A DNA stretch of 10,914 bases, from contig JASHWA010000327.1 in NCBI GenBank assembly GCA_030044325.1, forward strand, positions 1 through 10,914. The letters are read 5' to 3'. This stretch comes from Bryobacteraceae bacterium. Lineage in GTDB: Bacteria > Acidobacteriota > Terriglobia > Bryobacterales > Bryobacteraceae. The notes beneath the pieces are model-generated. The model made no database searches. It was not told where the DNA came from and saw only the letters and a list, made by a program, of their open reading frames with translations. A program made the translations under genes and the position numbers. Positions 1 through 6,818 of the stretch are shown piece after piece. How positions within the stretch are numbered: the first letter of the stretch is position 1; every line of letters begins with the position of its first letter.

Positions 1-1487
1 ATGTACGCCCAGTAGCACAAGTACGCGATCGAGAACAGAGCACAAGCCCACTGGGCGCCGGTTTTGGGGCGCACCACTCGGGCGGCGAGAAGCAGCGGCC
101 AGAACGCAAATACGAGAATTCCCGCGGGACTGCGAAGCGGAGTCTCAAACACGGTGGGACCGTCGAACGTCACTTCCCAGGGCAGCTTTGCGTAGCGCGC
201 CAGACGCGCCGCGGCCTGCGGTTCGCGGATATCCCATCGCTTGGCCGCGGACCGCAATTTCTCCGGCGCCACGGGATTTCCGGTTAACAGGTAGGCTCGC
301 AGCATCCAGCCGCCGCCACATACGATCAGCACCGTGGCGAGCGCGGCTGCGGCCATCGAGCGGCGCGGTTCGCGAGACAGCGCGTAAAGATAGAACAGCA
401 GGAGCGGAATGGCTCCGAACAGCGCCACATATTTCACCTCGAATCCTTGCGCGATCAGGAAAGCGCCCGCAAGAATCCAGCGGAAGTTGCGGGTGCGCAT
501 CCAGTTGAGGAAAGCGGCGAGCGCCAGGAACTCGAACATGGCGAGAGCGAGGTCGTTCTTCATGACGCTGCCGGACCAGTGAAGAAACGGCATGGTTCCG
601 GCGCAGACGACCCCGGTGATCGCGGCTTGAGGAGAGAGACCGCACTCGCGCGCCAGAGTGAACAGCGCCATCAGCGCGATCAGAAAAAATAGCGGCGAAA
701 GCATCTGCGCGGCGGGCTGACCGGCGAGAGCATAAGCCAGCGTCCAAAGCGTCTCGACGCCCTGCGGAAAATACGAGTAGTCGATTTCAGGCACCGGGCG
801 GAGGGCGTGCTGCGCCGCGTAGTATTCGACCGACGGCAAATGCAGAGAAACCTGATCGACCGCGATTCCGGGAACCAGCGTCACCATGAGAGCGCAGATC
901 ATGGCCGCGAAGCCAAACGCGATGGCGACACCGGCGATGGGATGGGCCATGCCGGGACCATTGCGCCAGCGTCGATTGAGGGCCAGGAGATCGAGGAAAA
1001 GGGCGCGGATCTCGGTCCGGAAAATCGCGAGCGGGACGAGGAGCAGCGCGATGAACACGCCACGATAAAACCACCCCAGGAGCCCCAAGACGAACAGCGT
1101 CGAAATGATGAGCCCGCATCCGATCGCGAATCCAAAGGCGATGCGTTCCACGGGTCCTCCAGGCCTGAGGCCGAGTCCCCGCAAAGCGGCGCTGCCGGTC
1201 GCGCAGCATGTCAGAAACAACGCGGCTGTCACCACGGCCGCGGCGGGCTCGTAGCGCAAAAGGGTAGCCGCCGCTACCAGTACGAACGCGGCGGGCTCGT
1301 AGCGCCAGAACCCTTTCTTCCGGAGGAGGCAATAGATCCACGTCAAAACGGCGAAACCCGGCAGTGCGACGAGGGCAATCCGATGGAATTGCGGACCGGG
1401 GTTGTTGAAATAATCAAGCTCCCATTGGAAAGCCGCGCGGGTGGCGAACGCGAGAATCGCGATCCAGGCAAACCACAAATAGGACAT
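1..1487 (-). CDS. GT-C-type multi-pass membrane glycosyltransferase (GT39/PMT-like), C-terminus cut by window edge
   Basis: An open frame of 495 codons runs from ATG at 1487 to the left edge with no stop, so the C-terminus is missing. The protein is very hydrophobic with about ten predicted membrane segments. Several landmarks fit lipid-linked-sugar GT-C enzymes. The first external loop has an acidic residue followed by a His-Leu-Pro (D211, H216-L217-P218, then E221-Y222-Y223). It continues with DYSYFPQGVETLW at 236-248. A second KND motif lies at 310-312, VKY at 351-353, and a WMLRAYLLTGNPVAP stretch at 394-408 resembles the family's W-x-x-R-(N/A)-Y-x-x-T-G-N-P-V-x-P signature. In this family a sugar is moved from a polyprenyl-phosphate donor at the outer face of the inner membrane; acceptor and sugar cannot be read here. 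It lies 111 bases downstream of a GT2 gene on the same strand, with a hairpin repeat in between. The start has only a weak AAGAG upstream; no other ATG is close. Residues 62-93 contain a 16-residue internal duplication. Confidence 0.75.
   Translation of the reverse strand, partial: MSYLWFAWIAILAFATRAAFQWELDYFNNPGPQFHRIALVALPGFAVLTWIYCLLRKKGFWRYEPAAFVLVAAATLLRYEPAAAVVTAALFLTCCATGSAALRGLGLRPGGPVERIAFGFAIGCGLIISTLFVLGLLGWFYRGVFIALLLVPLAIFRTEIRALFLDLLALNRRWRNGPGMAHPIAGVAIAFGFAAMICALMVTLVPGIAVDQVSLHLPSVEYYAAQHALRPVPEIDYSYFPQGVETLWTLAYALAGQPAAQMLSPLFFLIALMALFTLARECGLSPQAAITGVVCAGTMPFLHWSGSVMKNDLALAMFEFLALAAFLNWMRTRNFRWILAGAFLIAQGFEVKYVALFGAIPLLLFYLYALSREPRRSMAAAALATVLIVCGGGWMLRAYLLTGNPVAPEKLRSAAKRWDIREPQAAARLARYAKLPWEVTFDGPTVFETPLRSPAGILVFAFWPLLLAARVVRPKTGAQWACALFSIAYLCYWAY
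1239..1305. repeat. 19-base direct repeat inside the GT-C gene
   Basis: An identical 19-base unit (core CGGCGGGCTCGTAGCGC) occurs at 1239-1257 and 1287-1305. The two are 48 bases apart, exactly 16 codons, so the duplication is in frame. In the protein it appears as two RYEPAA units, at residues 62-67 and 78-83, each followed by a similar hydrophobic run (FVLVAAATLL and AVVTAALFL). It looks like an internal tandem duplication within a membrane segment. Confidence 0.8.
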
Positions 1488-1501
1488 CGTGCGGCTCTTG
1501 G

Positions 1502-1598
1502 CAGCCTGTGTCGAAAATGGGGACAGTCCGCCGGCGCGACCGGGAGCAAAGGAGTTACGGTCGCGCTTTGGGACAGTCCCCATTTTTGACACAGGCTG
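1502..1598. repeat. 97-base nested hairpin, REP/REPIN-like palindromic repeat
   Basis: The two halves pair without any bulge (position i pairs with 3100-i). The outer stem is 1502-1529 with 1571-1598: 28 positions with one mismatch (A1525/A1575) and one G-T pair. A short internal loop follows, then an inner perfect 9-bp stem (1534-1542 with 1558-1566, GCGCGACCG) closes a 15-base loop. The outer arm holds the core GTGTC-AAAA-TGGGGAC-GTCC, and GGAC-A-GTCC within it is itself palindromic. The GT2 stop codon (1601-1599) touches the edge of the element. There is no T-run after the stem, so it does not look like an intrinsic terminator. Its form and intergenic site suit a non-autonomous REP-type element moved by a RAYT transposase; no such transposase is in the window, so that part is inference. 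Confidence 0.8.
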
Positions 1599-2633
1599 TC
1601 AGGGGGCGGTGGAAGTGGGCGGCCGCAGTGGAACCGCGACGTCTTCAGCGAAGCGGTCGCGCAGGTAGCCGCACCAGGCGAAGCCGGCGCCGGCGGCGCT
1701 ATAGAGATACCCGAACCAACACATCGGGATTGCGCCGAGCAGGAAAGCAAAGCCGCGCTCGCGCCGCACGAACCCGAAAAATCCCCGATTCAGCGCGATC
1801 AGGATCATTGCCGCGCAGCACAGCGGAAGCCCGAAGGGAGACCACAAATTGGGGACCAGCACAGCAGCCAGCAACAGGAACGAAACGGGAACGCTCGCGA
1901 CATTGTGAATGCGCGTATTCAGGTCGTTGCGGATCACGCGCGAATCGAGCATGAGGCGCGTCCACGGAATCGCGCGCCCGACCACATCGGAGCGGATCAG
2001 TGAGAGGAACGTATAGCGCTTCAAATGCGTAACCCGCAGATCCTTTTCAAGACGGATGCGATGACCGGTCCGATACAGGCGCATGCCGAGATCGACGTCC
2101 TCCATGAACCGGCGCTTGGGGTCGAAGCCGCAAGCTTCACAGAACGCGCCGCGGCGAATCATTCCGAAACCGCCGCAAAACGTCGCGGCGTCTTCACGCG
2201 AGGTCTGGTGCGTATAATAATGCAATAAATTTTTGTATTTCGAGACAAAATTATTTGCCGGCGTGTCCTTTTCAAACGACCCGAACAGGGCGCTCGATTC
2301 GGGATGCGATTCGAGTGCATTCATGGCGCTTGCGAACGTCCCGGGTTTCACCAGAATGTCGGCGTCGAGAAAATAGAATACCCGTCCGGACGCGTGCGCG
2401 ACGCCGAGATTCCGGGCGCGTCCGGGTCCCAGGTTTTCCGGAGCGCGGATCAGCTTGCAGGCGAACGAGCGAACGATGTCCGCCGTGCGGTCGGTTGAAC
2501 AGTCGTCGACCACGATGAGCTCGAAATCGCGGAACGTGGATGCCTGGACGCCTTCGAGACACTGGCGGATGGTCGCTTCCGCGTTATAGGCGGGGACAAT
2601 CACGCTTAATGCGGGTCCAGAAATATTATTCAT
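1599..2633 (-). CDS. Family 2 glycosyltransferase with C-terminal membrane helices
   Basis: This 344-residue protein has a GT-A fold N-terminal domain: SVIVPAYN at 10-17, VVDDCSTD at 41-48, the metal-binding DAD at 90-92 and the probable catalytic base in MEDVDLGMR (E178-D179). The stretch NLGPGRARNLGVAHASG (67-83) is also typical of GT2. Hydrophobic segments at about 247-287 and 295-318 should anchor it in the inner membrane with the catalytic domain in the cytoplasm. It is expected to transfer a sugar from an NDP-sugar to a lipid or glycan acceptor; donor and acceptor cannot be deduced. The start is ATG at 2633, directly after an AT-rich divergent gap, with no Shine-Dalgarno sequence visible. 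The GT-C gene downstream is on the same strand and may be co-transcribed through the hairpin repeat. It could also be described as a SpsA/WcaA-like glycosyltransferase. Confidence 0.88.
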   Translation of the reverse strand: MNNISGPALSVIVPAYNAEATIRQCLEGVQASTFRDFELIVVDDCSTDRTADIVRSFACKLIRAPENLGPGRARNLGVAHASGRVFYFLDADILVKPGTFASAMNALESHPESSALFGSFEKDTPANNFVSKYKNLLHYYTHQTSREDAATFCGGFGMIRRGAFCEACGFDPKRRFMEDVDLGMRLYRTGHRIRLEKDLRVTHLKRYTFLSLIRSDVVGRAIPWTRLMLDSRVIRNDLNTRIHNVASVPVSFLLLAAVLVPNLWSPFGLPLCCAAMILIALNRGFFGFVRRERGFAFLLGAIPMCWFGYLYSAAGAGFAWCGYLRDRFAEDVAVPLRPPTSTAP

Positions 2634-2681
2634 GCGGGTTTTTATTGGAAAAACAATATCACAAACTGTTAGAATGCTGTC
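2634..2681. promoter_or_regulatory. Divergent AT-rich promoter region
   Basis: This 48-base gap separates the minus-strand GT2 gene from the plus-strand ABC operon and is far richer in A and T than its surroundings. On the plus strand TAGAAT (2670-2675) matches a -10 box in five of six positions, with TTGGAA (2645-2650) as a poor -35 at a long 19-base spacing. That -10 ends six bases before the GTG start of the ATPase gene, so a transcript from it would be leaderless or nearly so. The gap has room for promoters in both directions only if they overlap. The boxes are read by eye and remain tentative. Confidence 0.4.
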
Positions 2682-3473
2682 GTGCCGGCCGTAACGTTAC
2701 GAGCTTGCGGTTCTCAGGCGCTGGTGCGGTGTTCTCACGTCAGCGTCTCGTTCGGCAGCGGCGCCGCGGAAATCCGGGCGTTACACGATGTGTCTTTCGA
2801 TGCCCGCGAGGGAGAATTCCTGTCGGTGATCGGTCCGAGCGGCTGTGGAAAGACCACGCTGCTCAGAACGGTCGCCAACCTGATTCCACCCACCGGCGGC
2901 ACGATCGAGCGCGTGCCGGGCGAACGCATCCTGTTGGTGTTTCAGGAGGACAGCCTGTTTCCGTGGATGACGGCGCTCGACAACGCCGTGTTCGGACTCG
3001 AAATGCAGAAGGCCGGAGCGGGCTGGCGCGAAGCCGCGGCGCGCGAGCTACTGGACCGCTTCGGACTGAAGGGGCGCGAGGGCGCGTACCCGCATCAACT
3101 TTCGGTGGGAATGAAGCAACGCGTTGCGGTGATCCGCTGTTTTCTCAGCAATCCGGCGGTGATGCTGATGGACGAGCCGTTCGCCGCGCTGGACGCGCAG
3201 ACTCGCCTGGCGCTCCAGCAGGAGCTCCTGGCGCTGTGGGAGCCGAACCGGAAAACGGTCATCTTTGTCACTCACGATATCGAAGAAGCGATTCTGTTGA
3301 GTGACCGGATTTTGGTTTTGAGCGGCCCTCCCGGCACGGTGATCGACGAGTTGCCGGTTCCTTTCGCGCGTCCGCGACACGCGAGCCTCACTCTGGAGGA
3401 GGAATTCCTGGAGTTGAAGCGGCGCATCTGGGCGAAGCTCGGTTCGGCGCGCATGGAAAGCGTCGTGCCATGA
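2682..3473 (+). CDS. ABC transporter ATPase, NitT/TauT (SsuB/TauB) type
   Basis: The 263-residue protein carries the complete set of ABC ATPase motifs: Walker A GPSGCGKTT at 51-59, Q-loop Q88 in VFQED, signature LSVGMKQR at 140-147, Walker B VMLMDEP at 160-166, D-loop ALDAQT at 169-174 and H-loop H198 in FVTHD. FQEDSLFPWMTALDNAVFGLE is typical of importers for nitrate, sulfonates, taurine and thiamine precursors. It would power the permease encoded three genes downstream. The signature has Val where most relatives have Gly (LSGGM). An in-frame TAG at 2670-2672 limits the start to GTG 2682 or GTG 2724; the first is used, although neither has a good ribosome site. It is the first gene of the operon, and its stop overlaps the next start by ATGA. 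The ligand cannot be deduced from the ATPase. Confidence 0.92.
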   Translation: MPAVTLRACGSQALVRCSHVSVSFGSGAAEIRALHDVSFDAREGEFLSVIGPSGCGKTTLLRTVANLIPPTGGTIERVPGERILLVFQEDSLFPWMTALDNAVFGLEMQKAGAGWREAAARELLDRFGLKGREGAYPHQLSVGMKQRVAVIRCFLSNPAVMLMDEPFAALDAQTRLALQQELLALWEPNRKTVIFVTHDIEEAILLSDRILVLSGPPGTVIDELPVPFARPRHASLTLEEEFLELKRRIWAKLGSARMESVVP

Positions 3474-5068
3474 GCGGCAGAATTCGCTACTTCGCGTCGG
3501 CGGCGCGCGGGTTCCGCGAACTGTTGCGGGCGCCGCTTCCCGAAGACGGCGCGGAGTGGATCCGGGAGGGCCTCAAAAATCGCGCGGCGAATTTCCTCGA
3601 ATTGGCGCGCCGCGTGATTTTCCCGAATCCCGCGAATCCTTATTGTCAGATGTTTCGCATGGCGGGCTGCCAATATGGGGACCTGGAAGCCGCGGTGAAT
3701 CGGGACGGTCTCGAATCGGCGCTGGCTTCGCTCCATCGCAACGGCGTGTATCTCACTCACGACGAATTCAAGGGAAAAACGGCGGTGGTGCGCTCGGGCC
3801 GGAGCATCGCCGCGGGAGAGAACAGTTTCCGGAATCCGCTGGCCACCGGCGGTATGACGAAATGGAGCGGCGGAAGCCGCAGCGCCGGCAGCCCGTCCCA
3901 AATCAGCGCGCGGGCGTATGCGCACCGCGCAGCTTACGACCGTCTGATGATCGACGAATTCGGGCTCCGAGCGCGGCACCTGGTTCTTTTGAAGCCGATC
4001 CTGCCCGCTGTGGACGGAATGGCGAACTTGACGCGCGCGGGGAGGCTCGGCTGCGCGCTCGACCGCTGGTATTCGCCGATGGCGCGGTCCGCCGATTCCC
4101 GTTCCTATCGCCTTGCGACCTGCGCGCTGGTGGCGATGGCGCGATGGTATGGCGTCCGGCTGCCGTTTCCCATCCATCTGCCGCCGAACGATTTCTCTCC
4201 GGTGGCGCGCTGGATCGACCAACGGCGCCGTGAGGGCGTCGCGACCACGGTCATCGGATATGCGAGTCCCGCGACGCGCGTTGCCGCCGCCGCGGCGGAA
4301 CACGGCCTGTCGATCGAAGGCGCCGAATTTATCGTCGGCGGGGAAACGTTGAGCGACGGCAAACGCCGCGTTATGGAATCGACCGGCGCGCGTGTTTTTC
4401 CGCGCTACTCGATTTCCGAGTTCGGCGCGGTGGGCCATGGCTGCCGCCAGATCACCAGCGGCGATTGCGTACACGTGTTCACGGATTCGGTGGCGGCGAT
4501 CGCGCATCGGCGCACCGCGCCGTTTTCCGATGCGGCGCTCGATTCCTTGCTCTTCACCAGTCTGCAACTCCATTCGCCGCACGTGCTGATCAACGTCGAG
4601 ATGGATGACGCGGGCGTGCTCGGTGAGGCGAGCTGCGATTGCGTGTTCTCGCGAATCGGCTTGACCACGGTGGTGCGCGACATCTACAGTTTCGGTAAGA
4701 TTACGGGCCACGGCGTCACGCTCGCGGGAACCGACGTTGTGCGCTTGCTGGAGCTGACGCTGCCGGCGCGTTTCGGCGGAAGCGCCACCGACTATCAACT
4801 GGTGGAGCGCGAAGGCTCGGATCAGACGCGGTTTGTCTTGCACGTCGGCCGGCGCGTGCCGCTTCGATCGACGGGCGACGTCCGGCAGTTTTTTCTTCAC
4901 GAGCTGCGGAGCTGCCATGGAGGGCAGATCGCTTCGCGGCTGTGGCGTGACGCCGAGGCATTCGAGGTAGTGCACGCGGATCCGATGGTCACCGGCCGCG
5001 GGAAGATTCTGTCTCTGCACTTGCTCGGTTCAGGCGAGGCAGTTTCAATGCGACAGATCGCGCTATGA
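3470..5068 (+). CDS. PaaK/CapK-like adenylate-forming enzyme (putative acyl-CoA ligase or acyl-AMP synthetase)
   Basis: This 532-residue protein resembles the phenylacetate-CoA ligase / LuxE / CapK branch of adenylate-forming enzymes. Visible landmarks are the N-terminal NPYCQMFRMAGC (56-67) followed by LASLHRNGVYLTHDEFKGK (85-103), a Gly/Ser-rich nucleotide loop WSGGSRSAGSP (132-142), GGETLSDGKRRVMESTGARVFPRY (290-313), and the A5-like YSISEFGAVGHGC (313-325) with E317. RDIYSFGK (403-410) lies near where A7/A8 is expected. A small C-terminal domain follows (about 440-515). Family members activate a carboxylic acid with ATP to an acyl-adenylate and usually pass it to CoA or a protein; the substrate here is unknown. 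CapK-type members occur in polysaccharide clusters, which suits the neighbours. The gene overlaps the ATPase and binding-protein genes by 4 bases each, so it belongs to the transporter operon. The signature loops are diverged, so a non-CoA role is possible. Nothing indicates a signal peptide or membrane anchor. Confidence 0.7.
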   Translation: MSGRIRYFASAARGFRELLRAPLPEDGAEWIREGLKNRAANFLELARRVIFPNPANPYCQMFRMAGCQYGDLEAAVNRDGLESALASLHRNGVYLTHDEFKGKTAVVRSGRSIAAGENSFRNPLATGGMTKWSGGSRSAGSPSQISARAYAHRAAYDRLMIDEFGLRARHLVLLKPILPAVDGMANLTRAGRLGCALDRWYSPMARSADSRSYRLATCALVAMARWYGVRLPFPIHLPPNDFSPVARWIDQRRREGVATTVIGYASPATRVAAAAAEHGLSIEGAEFIVGGETLSDGKRRVMESTGARVFPRYSISEFGAVGHGCRQITSGDCVHVFTDSVAAIAHRRTAPFSDAALDSLLFTSLQLHSPHVLINVEMDDAGVLGEASCDCVFSRIGLTTVVRDIYSFGKITGHGVTLAGTDVVRLLELTLPARFGGSATDYQLVEREGSDQTRFVLHVGRRVPLRSTGDVRQFFLHELRSCHGGQIASRLWRDAEAFEVVHADPMVTGRGKILSLHLLGSGEAVSMRQIAL

Positions 5069-6066
5069 ATCGCCGGCAAGCAATGGCGTGTCTGGCGGGC
5101 GCAGCGGCTTCCGGCTGCAAACGGGATCCGCGTCCGCTGCGCAGGGTGCGCGTGACATTTCTGCCGCACTACATCCTCGCGCCGGTGTACCTGGCGAGCG
5201 AGCTCGGTTTTTTTGAACAAGCCGGAATCGAGCTGCTGGTCCACGAGGTGGCATCCGCGACGCAAATGGCTCCGCTGCTGGCGGCCGGGACGGTGGATGT
5301 GGCGTTTTCCGGGGCAATTCCGTCGATGTTGAACGCCGCCGCGAAGGGCGCCCGGATCAGGATTGTGTGCGCGCGGGAAACCGCGATTCCCGGCTGCATC
5401 CACGAGGTTCACGGCTATCGGAAAAGCTTTCCCGAGGGCTTTCACAGGGCCGCGGAACTCAGGGGCAAACGCATCTCGGTGACGGCGCCCACCAGTCTTT
5501 CCGCATTTCTACTGGACGTGCTGCTCGAATCCGCGGGCCTGGGCGCAAGCGACGTCCACCTGTTGACCATGCCGTTGAGCGAGAGCGCGCCCGCGCTCGC
5601 CGCCGGCAGAATCGACGCCGTGCTCGATCGCGACATGGGATTATCTTCTCCCGATATCATTCCCGGCCCGAGCGTGGCGGAACTGCTGCCTGGATTTCAG
5701 TACAACTTTATTCTGTTCGGCGACGCGCTGCTTCAGAACGACGTCAGCGCAGGCGCGGGATTCCTGGCGGCGTACCTGCGCGGGGTCGGGGAGTTCCGCG
5801 CGGGGAAAAAGCCCAGGGCATTACAGCAGCTCGCCGCCGGAAGCGGTCTCGCGGCGGCGGGTCCCGGTCCGGTTTGTCTCGACCGGCTGAGCGAAAACGG
5901 TCAAGTCGACCGGATGAGCGTGCAGCGCGTGATCGACTGGTCGAGCCGAAAAAAATTCCTGGTGAGGCCGATCGATGCCGCCGAGGTGATCGACGGGCGT
6001 TTCGCCGAGGAAGCGCAGCGCTTGAATGGCGCCCAGCACCGCTTGAACGGAGGCCAGTTGCCATGA
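5065..6066 (+). CDS. SsuA/THI5-like periplasmic substrate-binding lipoprotein of the ABC importer
   Basis: The 333-residue protein belongs to the NMT1/THI5/SsuA group of solute-binding proteins. The first lobe shows VRVTFLPHYILAPVYLASELGFFEQAGIELLVHE (28-61), then AAGTVDVAFSGAIPSML (73-89). LRGKRISVTAPTSLSAFLLDVLLESAGL (132-159) and LAAGRIDAVLDRD (178-190) are also typical of the family. The N-terminus has twin arginines (R3-R4), a short hydrophobic stretch and AASGC with Cys18, so export (perhaps by Tat) and lipid attachment are likely. It should capture the ligand outside the cytoplasmic membrane and hand it to the permease encoded next. Relatives bind sulfonates, nitrate, aromatic acids or pyrimidines; the pocket does not reveal which. 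The start overlaps the upstream stop (ATGA) with no Shine-Dalgarno sequence nearby, which suggests reinitiation. The C-terminus carries a short tandem repeat (RLNGAQ, RLNGGQ). Confidence 0.88.
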   Translation: MNRRQAMACLAGAAASGCKRDPRPLRRVRVTFLPHYILAPVYLASELGFFEQAGIELLVHEVASATQMAPLLAAGTVDVAFSGAIPSMLNAAAKGARIRIVCARETAIPGCIHEVHGYRKSFPEGFHRAAELRGKRISVTAPTSLSAFLLDVLLESAGLGASDVHLLTMPLSESAPALAAGRIDAVLDRDMGLSSPDIIPGPSVAELLPGFQYNFILFGDALLQNDVSAGAGFLAAYLRGVGEFRAGKKPRALQQLAAGSGLAAAGPGPVCLDRLSENGQVDRMSVQRVIDWSSRKKFLVRPIDAAEVIDGRFAEEAQRLNGAQHRLNGGQLP

Positions 6067-6818
6067 AACGGTTGGTGTGGGCGCTGTGGTTGCCGCTTCT
6101 CGCGCTGGCGGCCTGGCAGATCGCCTCCGGCGCGGGCGTATTGAATCCGCTCTTTTTCCCGGCTCCTTCCGCGCTGGCGAATTCGGCTGTGCGACTGATA
6201 AAAAGCGGCGAGTTGTTGCGCAACGCGGCGGCGACTCTGGGGCGGACGGCTGCCGGGTTTCTGATCGGATCGGCGGCCGGGCTCGGAATCGGGTTGTTGA
6301 TGGGAGGGATTCAAGGCGTCCGGAAATCGCTCCAGCCGATGGTGGGTGCGCTCAACGCGACCCCCAAGATGTCTCTGCTGCCGGTTCTCATGTTGTTATT
6401 GGGCGTGGGAGAAGCCGCGCCCATCACACTGATCGCGCTCGGGTCGATGGTCATCGTATCGCTTCACACTTTCGACGCAGTCGAGCAGATTCGGCCGATC
6501 TGGGTGGAAATCGCGATCAACTACGGAGCGAACCGGGGGGCGCTGTTCGCCAGAGTCTATCTGCCCGCATGTCTGCCGCGGGTGTTCACGGGGCTGCGCC
6601 TGGCGTTGGCCAACGCGCTGGTCATCGCGGTCGCCTGCGAGCTCATCAATCCTTCCACGGGCCTGGGGAGCATGATCTGGCTTTCGTGGCAAACCTTTTC
6701 GACCGATCGCCTGTGGATCGCGCTGCTGGCCACCGCGCTGATTGGGGGTGTACTGCATGAAGGCCTGCGGCAGCTCGAAAAGCGGATCGTTCCCTGGCAG
6801 GCTGCGCATTTCGAGTGA
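6063..6818 (+). CDS. ABC transporter permease, SsuC/TauC type
   Basis: Starting at ATG 6063, this 251-residue protein is a normal-length BPD-type permease with about six membrane helices. It has the family's N-terminal N-P-L-F-F-P-A-P-S motif (28-36), NATPKMSLLPVLMLLLGVGE (98-117), and an EAA-like coupling loop YGANRGALFARVYLPACLPRVFTGLRLALANAL (154-186) that contacts the ATPase. The end LGSMIWLSWQTFSTDRLWIALLATALIG is also typical. A good Shine-Dalgarno GGAGG (6049-6053) sits nine bases before the start, and the start overlaps the upstream stop by ATGA. The reading frame is open far upstream, but that extension has arginine-rich shadow composition and lies over the binding-protein gene, so it is not used. 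The permease completes the importer with the ATPase and binding protein of the same operon. Confidence 0.92.
   Translation: MKRLVWALWLPLLALAAWQIASGAGVLNPLFFPAPSALANSAVRLIKSGELLRNAAATLGRTAAGFLIGSAAGLGIGLLMGGIQGVRKSLQPMVGALNATPKMSLLPVLMLLLGVGEAAPITLIALGSMVIVSLHTFDAVEQIRPIWVEIAINYGANRGALFARVYLPACLPRVFTGLRLALANALVIAVACELINPSTGLGSMIWLSWQTFSTDRLWIALLATALIGGVLHEGLRQLEKRIVPWQAAHFE

Noticed and set aside
807..1589. A 260-residue plus-strand open frame over the GT-C gene and the hairpin
   Set aside because: It is highly charged and without motifs; the opposite strand reads a coherent membrane enzyme with a GT-C signature.
1502..1598. The hairpin as an intrinsic terminator after the GT2 gene
   Set aside because: There is no T-run on either side of the stem and the stem is far longer than usual; a REP-like element fits better.
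3272..5020. A 582-residue open frame on the minus strand opposite the PaaK-like gene
   Set aside because: It is Arg/His/Ala-rich with no recognisable motif and is the codon-position shadow of a well-supported gene on the plus strand, as is common in GC-rich DNA.
5367..6062. An N-terminal extension of the permease by 232 residues
   Set aside because: The extension is arginine-rich shadow sequence over the binding-protein gene; the permease family start and GGAGG support ATG 6063.
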